In this document: positions 1 to 3,989 of the stretch, in pieces
How positions within the stretch are numbered: position 1 is the stretch's first letter
Layout of the letters: each line of letters opens with the position of its first letter
Source of the DNA: a bacterium
GTDB taxonomy: Bacteria; Cyanobacteriota; Vampirovibrionia; Gastranaerophilales; Gastranaerophilaceae
Assembly: GCA_004558955.1 (NCBI GenBank)
Contig: SFZC01000121.1
Span: 1-5,343 of the forward strand
Length of the DNA: 5,343 bases
Direction of reading: 5' to 3'
Translations under genes and position numbers: made by a program
The notes under the pieces: model-generated
Database searches by the model: none
What the model was told of the DNA's origin: nothing
The model's input: only the letters and a program-made list of their open reading frames with translations

Positions 1-1264
1 ATATTTTACCATATTTTTTGTCTTCGGTAATCAAACTTGCCCAAATTGCAGGCATGTAAGGAAAATGGTAAGCAATTTGAGCCTCGTTAGTACGTTTTAG
101 TGTCAAATCCTCGTCACCTGCCTGAACTTTGACTTCTCGGTCTTTGCCAAAATATGGTAAAATATCCTTTGGTGTTTGGCAGGCTTCCACTTGAATTACC
201 GTTGATGGTGCTGTCAGTTGGATATAATCGCTCAATAATTTAATTATTGAATGAGTTTTAGGTTCATTTTCGGCATCTGTCCCCGCATCTTTTGACAAAT
301 ACGGAATAGCATCCATTCTGAAAATATCTATCCCCGTATTTGTCCAATAGGTAATCGTTTGGAGTACATAATATAAAACTTCGGGATTTTCCCAGTTGAT
401 ATCAAGTTGGAACGGATAAAATGTGTGGTACAGGTAATAATCTTTTCCGTTTACGACAACATGCCTGTAGTTATCTTCCATTGCTTCAGGGAAAATTAAA
501 CGTCTTTTTGAGATTTTTCCGTCCGGTTCTTTGTATTCAATGACAGTTCCCAGTTTTTCGTCTTGATATTTTGTGTATTCAGGTTTTTGGTCGGTATAGA
601 TAAAATAATCAAGTGCGGATTCATCGCCAGCTTCAAGTCTTTTGAACCATTCGTGTTCCGAGGAGAAATGATTTAGCACTAAGTCGGCTTTTATCTTAAA
701 TCCTCGTTTTTTAGCTTCCGTAATAAAGGTTCGAAATTCATTATTTCCGCCAAGTGCTGCTCGTACGCTTTGCGGATTTCGCACATCAAATCCCGCATCT
801 TCCATAGGACTGTCTGCAAACGGGAGCAGATAAAGTGTCGTTACCCCTAAATCTTCAAGGTAGTCAAACATTAGGGTGGTATCTTTAAAAGTGTTTTCTT
901 TGTTTGGTTTAACGTTGCCGAATTGGTCAACGTAGAACATATAAATTATTTCGTTTTTGTACCAATCTGACGGTCTGGTTTGGTCTTGTTTAACAAGTTC
1001 GGTCGGTCTGTTTTTTATCGCTTGGGCGGCTTGTTCCATTACTTTTTCATAAATCTCGTCCGCTTGTTCTTTACCGTAAATATTTATTATTGCGTTTTTG
1101 ATTTCTTTATTAATTCGATTATTTACAGTAATAGTTTCTGTTTCAATATTTTCAGAGGTTGCGTTGTCTGTCGTTTGCGGAATAGAAATTTCTTCCGCTG
1201 AAACGGCAAGTGTTGAAATGCAAATTACAAACAGTACGGATAAAAATAATTTTATTCTACACAT
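1..1264 (-). CDS. Exported GH13 alpha-amylase family enzyme, trehalose synthase-like (3' end truncated by window)
   Basis: The frame is open from ATG 1264 to the left edge, giving 421 residues with the C-terminus missing. Residues 1-23 look like a Sec signal peptide: a short basic start, a hydrophobic core (LFLSVLFVICISTLAV) and a cleavage site near VSA|EE. A low-complexity linker follows to about residue 98. The (beta/alpha)8 barrel then starts at WYKNEIIYMFYVDQF (101-115). GH13 signatures are visible: SPMEDAGFD (152-160), ADLVLNH (193-199, region I), GIDIFRMDAIPYL (311-323, region II, R316 and predicted nucleophile D318) and VIQVEAC (356-362, predicted acid/base E360). The third catalytic Asp would lie beyond the edge. 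The stretches around LDINWENPEV, PKTHSIIKLL and AYHFPYMPAIW follow trehalose synthase (maltose alpha-glucosyltransferase) better than classical amylase. A periplasmic or secreted maltose/alpha-glucan-active enzyme is inferred; its exact reaction is open. AAGGGGGAG lies just upstream of the start. Confidence 0.9.
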   Translation of the reverse strand, partial: MCRIKLFLSVLFVICISTLAVSAEEISIPQTTDNATSENIETETITVNNRINKEIKNAIINIYGKEQADEIYEKVMEQAAQAIKNRPTELVKQDQTRPSDWYKNEIIYMFYVDQFGNVKPNKENTFKDTTLMFDYLEDLGVTTLYLLPFADSPMEDAGFDVRNPQSVRAALGGNNEFRTFITEAKKRGFKIKADLVLNHFSSEHEWFKRLEAGDESALDYFIYTDQKPEYTKYQDEKLGTVIEYKEPDGKISKRRLIFPEAMEDNYRHVVVNGKDYYLYHTFYPFQLDINWENPEVLYYVLQTITYWTNTGIDIFRMDAIPYLSKDAGTDAENEPKTHSIIKLLSDYIQLTAPSTVIQVEACQTPKDILPYFGKDREVKVQAGDEDLTLKRTNEAQIAYHFPYMPAIWASLITEDKKYGKI

Positions 1265-1286
1265 ATTCTCCCCCTTTTTTGAAAAT

Positions 1287-1316
1287 ATAGTAGCACAAAA
1301 TTTTTTATACCGACAA
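1287..1316 (-). promoter_or_regulatory. Candidate sigma-70-type promoter of the GH13 gene
   Basis: Read on the minus strand, TTGTCG (1316-1311) is followed after 18 nt by TACTAT (1292-1287), each matching four of six consensus bases. An overlapping TATATT (1289-1284) is an alternative -10. The -35 box would lie in the T-tract of the upstream terminator. It is placed here because the terminator upstream means the GH13 gene needs its own promoter. The match is weak. Confidence 0.3.
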
Positions 1317-1343
1317 AAAAAAGACTTCAAATTAAGAAGTCTT
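1315..1343 (-). terminator. Rho-independent terminator after the cupin gene
   Basis: A perfect 8-bp stem pairs AAGACTTC (1321-1328) with GAAGTCTT (1336-1343) around a 7-nt loop. On the minus strand the stem runs directly into a run of eight T (1322-1315). It starts ten bases after the cupin stop codon. On the plus strand the hairpin is followed by AATATTTTTTTT, so it could work in both directions, but no plus-strand gene is visible upstream. Confidence 0.88.
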
Positions 1344-1352
1344 AATATTTTT

Positions 1353-1658
1353 TTAGATTTTGATAAGTAAAAATTTACTGTCTTTTTTAGCGAGAACTTT
1401 ATGCTCTTTTTCTTTTTCAAACATAAGAATTTCGCCTTTTTTTATTTCAAATTTTTCTGCCGCAAAATGAATTTCGATTTCACCGTCAATAACGCAAACT
1501 GCTGCATCTTTTACTGAGGTGTGGTTATCGATGACTTCATCTTTTTTTATTGCAACTACGCAGATTGAACTGTCGCCGTCTTCCAATAACGTTTTTCTTT
1601 CAAATTTTTTGTCATCAAGTTCGATTAAATCTTTAGCTTTTTGTACATTGTAAAACAT
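1353..1658 (-). CDS. Small single-domain cupin-like protein
   Basis: The product is 101 residues and fits one small beta-barrel cupin (cupin_2-like). The start is ATG 1658, because AAAAGGAG (1672-1665) lies six bases upstream; a TTG-initiated extension to 1682 would run through that ribosome site. The fold is suggested by alternating beta strands with a DGEIEIHF turn (58-65) and KKGEILMFEKEKEHKV (73-88). Metal ligands look incomplete: H46 and H86 sit at expected positions, but the second His of the HxH motif is Ser48 and no Glu follows at the usual spacing. Metal binding is therefore doubtful, and the protein may bind a small molecule or have a structural or sensing role. There is no signal peptide, so it is cytoplasmic. 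The strong terminator after it makes it the last gene of its transcript, possibly shared with the gene at 1746-2054, which ends about 87 bases upstream. Confidence 0.82.
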   Translation of the reverse strand: MFYNVQKAKDLIELDDKKFERKTLLEDGDSSICVVAIKKDEVIDNHTSVKDAAVCVIDGEIEIHFAAEKFEIKKGEILMFEKEKEHKVLAKKDSKFLLIKI

Positions 1659-1664
1659 AATATT

Positions 1665-1672
1665 CTCCTTTT
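1665..1672 (-). promoter_or_regulatory. Ribosome binding site that sets the cupin start
   Basis: AAAAGGAG on the minus strand, six bases before ATG 1658, is a strong Shine-Dalgarno sequence. It lies inside the longer possible reading frame that opens at TTG 1682, which argues against that longer start. Confidence 0.8.
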
Positions 1673-1745
1673 GTCCGTCCAAAATTTAACCCTAAAGGAA
1701 ACTTTTTGCATTGGTCGGTCGGTGAGGTTTGGTTGACTATGTTAA

Positions 1746-2054
1746 TTAAATATCAATGTCTAAAAAGCCTTTTGTTTGCATTGCGATTTTTTCGATTTCG
1801 GCGTTTTGAGTAAGCGGATTTTCTTTTAAACGAGTAACAAGTTCTTGTAGGGATTTGTTCTTTTGGCAAGCATTTTCGGCTATCAATAAGGCTCTTTTGT
1901 GAAATCCGATATGACCTGAAAATTTTACGTCAAGACTTAAATTCAATTCTTTTGCTTCTTCAAAATTTTGCTTTTGCAAGGCGGATTTTAATAGGGCTTT
2001 TGTCGGAACTTTTTGTCCGAAATTTATTTGATTTTGAGAATTTGTTATTTTCAT
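1746..2054 (-). CDS. Small protein of unknown function, INFGQK N-terminus
   Basis: I do not recognise a named family. The frame opens at GTG 2159, but the first 33 codons of that reading look like translated intergenic DNA, so I place the start at ATG 2054 (MKITNSQNQINFGQK, 102 residues); ATG 2060 is equally possible. Neither has a clear Shine-Dalgarno sequence, which is unlike the other genes here. From about residue 17 the protein is predicted mostly helical, Lys- and Glu-rich (TKALLKSALQKQNFEEAKEL; later KSLQELVTRLKENP), with no membrane segment or signal peptide. Short proteins with an Asn-rich N-terminus ending in NFG are, from memory, common in Gastranaerophilales genomes. It is transcribed divergently from asd and lies upstream of the cupin gene on the same strand. 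Function unknown. Confidence 0.68.
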   Translation of the reverse strand: MKITNSQNQINFGQKVPTKALLKSALQKQNFEEAKELNLSLDVKFSGHIGFHKRALLIAENACQKNKSLQELVTRLKENPLTQNAEIEKIAMQTKGFLDIDI

Positions 2055-2088
2055 ATACATAATTAAAGTCGAACATAAAATCTTTTGC

Positions 2089-2153
2089 CATAGAAAGTAA
2101 ATTATTATTAACGAAGGGCTAATAATTTCTATGCTTGTAGTATCATAGAATTT
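2089..2153. promoter_or_regulatory. Three CATAGAA/TTCTATG half-sites in the divergent intergenic region (candidate operator)
   Basis: CATAGAA occurs at 2089-2095 and 2144-2150, and its complement TTCTATG at 2127-2133. The last two form a dyad with 7-bp arms and a 10-bp spacer. The first two form a longer imperfect inverted repeat: CATAGAAA and TTATTA on the left (interrupted by GTAAA) against TAATAATTTCTATG (2120-2133). A regulator binding these sites could control asd, the divergent small gene, or both. The regulator is unknown. An mRNA hairpin in an untranslated leader is an alternative. Confidence 0.4.
2108..2151 (+). promoter_or_regulatory. Candidate promoter region for asd
   Basis: Two weak options are visible. 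One is TTAACG (2108-2113), 16 bp, TATGCT (2130-2135). The other is a better -10 box, TAGAAT (2146-2151), with no convincing -35 box. Both overlap the CATAGAA half-sites. TATAAA at 2168-2173 resembles a -10 box but lies too close to the ribosome site to act for this gene. Confidence 0.3.
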
Positions 2154-2174
2154 GTACACAGTTTTATTATAAAT

Positions 2175-2179
2175 GAGGG
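2175..2179 (+). promoter_or_regulatory. Ribosome binding site that sets the asd start
   Basis: GAGGG lies five bases before ATG 2185. An in-frame ATG at 2173 overlaps it and has no Shine-Dalgarno of its own, so 2185 is preferred. Confidence 0.75.
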
Positions 2180-2184
2180 TAGTT

Positions 2185-3222
2185 ATGGCAAAAGAGAAAG
2201 CAAATATCGCAATACTTGGGGCTACAGGTGTTGTAGGTCGTGAAATTACAAAAATCGTTGACGAATTGAAGATTGATTATAAAACGATTAAATTTTTATC
2301 CAGTGCAAAAAGTGCGGGTACAAAGATTGAATTTCAAGGCAAAGAATACACGGTAGAAGAAGCAAAACCTGAAAGTTTTGACGGTGTTGATATTGTTTTG
2401 GCTTCTGCCGGTGGTTCAACTTCGCAAAAATTTGCACCTGAAATCGTTAAACGTGGCGGAGTTTTGATTGATAATTCGTCAGCTTTCCGTATGGAAAAAG
2501 ATGTTCCGCTTGTTATTGCGTATGTAAACGATGAAGATTTGAAAAAACATAAGGGAATTATTGCTAACCCGAATTGTTCAACTTCTCAGTTGATGTTGGT
2601 TTTGAAACCTTTGCATGAAAAATTCGGAATAAAAAGACTTATTGTTTCAACTTATCAAGCCGTATCAGGGGCAGGTTTGAAGGCGATTAACGAATTGACC
2701 GAAAACACAAAAGCTACACTTGATAATAAAGAATTTACAAACGAAGCGTTCAAAAAACCGATTTCTTTCAACGTAATTCCGCAAATTGACGTATTCTGTG
2801 AAAACGGTTATACGAAGGAAGAAATGAAGGTTGTGAACGAAACGAAGAAAATCCTTCACTTACCGCAAAACTTGCCGATTTCTTGTACGGCGGCGAGAGT
2901 TCCTGTATATAACGGACACTCGGAAGCGGTTGATATCGAGTTTGAAGAACACGTTACTCCAGAGGAAGTTCGTGCAATTTTGAAGGAGTCTTTCGGAATT
3001 GAAGTTATTGATAATCCTGAAAATTATGAATATCCGACAACTCGTGATGCTTCAGGCGTAAATCCTGTGTTTGTTGGTAGAATCAGACGTAATTTGGCGT
3101 TTGAAAACGGTATTTCTTTGTGGTGTGTTGCCGATAACTTGCGTATTGGTGCGGCATTGAATACTGTTAGAATTTGTAAAAAAGTAATAGAAATGGGACT
3201 TTACGGTAAAGAACAATGCTAA
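2185..3222 (+). CDS. asd: Aspartate-semialdehyde dehydrogenase
   Basis: Makes L-aspartate 4-semialdehyde from L-aspartyl phosphate with NADPH, the branch point to lysine/diaminopimelate, threonine and methionine; cytoplasmic. From ATG 2185 the product is 345 residues, a full-length bacterial ASADH. The N-terminal Rossmann motif GATGVVG (12-18) binds NADP. SSAKSAG (39-45) and the DNSSAFR segment (96-102) are typical cofactor and phosphate-site regions. The catalytic Cys is C131 in NPNCST, Q158 lies in TYQAVSGAG, and R238 and H245 in the AARVPVYNGHSE segment complete the substrate and catalytic set. Nothing essential is missing. An upstream in-frame ATG (2173) would add MRVV, but GAGGG sits just before ATG 2185. 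The stop codon overlaps the start of the next small ORF, suggesting an operon with it and rfaE2. No lysine-biosynthesis genes lie beside it in this window. Confidence 0.97.
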   Translation: MAKEKANIAILGATGVVGREITKIVDELKIDYKTIKFLSSAKSAGTKIEFQGKEYTVEEAKPESFDGVDIVLASAGGSTSQKFAPEIVKRGGVLIDNSSAFRMEKDVPLVIAYVNDEDLKKHKGIIANPNCSTSQLMLVLKPLHEKFGIKRLIVSTYQAVSGAGLKAINELTENTKATLDNKEFTNEAFKKPISFNVIPQIDVFCENGYTKEEMKVVNETKKILHLPQNLPISCTAARVPVYNGHSEAVDIEFEEHVTPEEVRAILKESFGIEVIDNPENYEYPTTRDASGVNPVFVGRIRRNLAFENGISLWCVADNLRIGAALNTVRICKKVIEMGLYGKEQC

Positions 3223-3440
3223 AAATTTCAAAATTAACAATTACCTCGATATTTCCGGGATACTCGGACTTAGTTACGGCGAAAAATCCAGCACCTGAAC
3301 GTGCGGTAACTCTGATAAAAGAAAGATTGGTCGCAAGAGAAGGTTTTTTTGTTCAGAAGGCAGTGCCAGAATATGAACAAAAAACTCTAAAACTTCACTC
3401 TACAAAATCAAAAGGTGACACGAAAACATTTATCGGATAA
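3216..3440 (+). CDS. Small hypothetical protein translationally coupled to asd
   Basis: A 74-residue ORF whose ATG (3216) overlaps the asd stop in the arrangement ATGCTAA, a classical coupling geometry. GGTAAAG (3205-3211) lies five bases upstream as a possible ribosome site. It ends 25 bases before the rfaE2 start, leaving little untranslated space between the two flanking genes. The protein is basic, has no signal peptide or obvious membrane helix, and reads as a compact N-terminal part (MLKISKLTITSIFPG), a Glu/Arg helix (PERAVTLIKERLVAREG) and a Lys/Thr-rich tail (KTLKLHSTKSKGDTKTF). I recognise no family. Coding is supported by position, coupling and unremarkable codon use rather than homology. 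A spurious ORF or a remnant of a larger gene remains possible. Confidence 0.6.
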   Translation: MLKISKLTITSIFPGYSDLVTAKNPAPERAVTLIKERLVAREGFFVQKAVPEYEQKTLKLHSTKSKGDTKTFIG

Positions 3441-3453
3441 GTTATAACAATTT

Positions 3454-3459
3454 GAAAGG
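3454..3459 (+). promoter_or_regulatory. Ribosome binding site of rfaE2
   Basis: GAAAGG lies six bases before ATG 3466 in the 25-base gap after the small ORF. It supports this ATG as the start. No separate promoter is evident in the gap. Confidence 0.65.
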
Positions 3460-3465
3460 TATAAA

Positions 3466-3936
3466 ATGGGTCAAATTTTACGAAGAGAAAATGTAGCAAG
3501 TTTTGTGCAGAAACTTCACCAATCGGGCAAAACCGTGGTTGCAACAAACGGATGTTTTGATATTTTGCATGTTGGGCATGTCAGATATTTGCAAAAGACG
3601 AAAACTTTTGCGGATTATTCTATAGTTTTGCTAAATTCGGATAAATCTGTCAAATCTATCAAAGGTCCTTCTCGTCCGATAAATAACGAAAACGATAGGG
3701 CGGAAATCTTGTGTGCATTGTCTTGTGTTGATTATGTCGTGATGTTTGATGAGGACAGTCCGAGAAACTTGTTAGACGAGATAAAACCTGATGTTTATAC
3801 AAAAGGTGCGGATTATACTATGGAAACTTTGCCGGAAGCGGATATTATGCGTAAAAATAATACCCGAGTAGAGTTTATAACTTTTGTTGATGGTAAATCC
3901 ACAACCAATACTATTGAAAAAATGAAAAACAGTTAG
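3466..3936 (+). CDS. rfaE2: D-glycero-beta-D-manno-heptose 1-phosphate adenylyltransferase (RfaE2/HldC type)
   Basis: Transfers AMP from ATP to heptose 1-phosphate, yielding ADP-heptose, the activated sugar for LPS inner core or other surface glycans; cytoplasmic. The product is 156 residues, the size of a stand-alone nucleotidyltransferase domain, equivalent to the C-terminal half of bifunctional HldE; the kinase half is absent. The nucleotidyltransferase signature is TNGCFDILHVGH (27-38, HxGH at 35-38). Family-typical segments follow: NSDKSVKSIKGPSRP (57-71), the N-x-x-D-R element (74-78), IKPDVYTKGADY (106-117) and FVDGKSTTNTIEKM (140-153). The related glycerol-3-phosphate cytidylyltransferase is less likely, because the KGPSRP and GKSTTNTI segments are characteristic of RfaE2. 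The kinase, isomerase and phosphatase partners must be encoded elsewhere. It is probably co-transcribed with asd and the small ORF. Confidence 0.94.
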   Translation: MGQILRRENVASFVQKLHQSGKTVVATNGCFDILHVGHVRYLQKTKTFADYSIVLLNSDKSVKSIKGPSRPINNENDRAEILCALSCVDYVVMFDEDSPRNLLDEIKPDVYTKGADYTMETLPEADIMRKNNTRVEFITFVDGKSTTNTIEKMKNS

Positions 3937-3959
3937 GATTTTAATGTTATTTATAAATA

Positions 3960-3985
3960 AAGAGCAGGTCATAAAACCTGCTCTT
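3960..3985. terminator. Hairpin between convergent genes, probable bidirectional terminator
   Basis: A perfect 10-bp stem, AAGAGCAGGT (3960-3969) with ACCTGCTCTT (3976-3985), encloses a 6-nt loop. It lies 23 bases after the rfaE2 stop and four bases after the stop of the convergent barrel gene. Downstream U-runs are weak on both sides: TTATTTATAAAT on the minus strand, and a later TATTTT on the plus strand. Termination is likely but less textbook than at 1315-1343. Confidence 0.72.
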
Positions 3986-3989
3986 GGTG

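Noticed and set aside
980..1370. Two plus-strand ORFs of 73 and 90 codons opposite the GH13 gene
   Set aside because: They lie antisense to a gene with clear catalytic motifs and have low-complexity, Phe/Ile-rich products typical of shadow frames.
1690..1705. AAAG-GAAA-CTTT mini-hairpin before the cupin gene
   Set aside because: A 4-bp A/T-rich stem is too weak to be a terminator or riboswitch element and nothing else supports it.
1712..1722. GGTCGGTCGGT short tandem repeat upstream of the cupin gene
   Set aside because: It is too short to mean much, and single GGTCGGT words occur elsewhere in the window in ordinary coding sequence.
2055..2159. N-terminal extension of the small minus-strand protein, starting at GTG 2159 and containing a hydrophobic stretch
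   Set aside because: It covers the intergenic region with the half-site cluster, has no ribosome site, and its sequence looks like translated AT-rich spacer. An internal ATG begins a more protein-like sequence.
2665..3240. Minus-strand ORFs of 62-64 codons within asd
   Set aside because: They are antisense to well-conserved asd codons and have no ribosome sites.
3772..3972. Minus-strand 66-codon ORF opposite rfaE2
   Set aside because: It reads through the terminator hairpin and overlaps a confidently identified gene.
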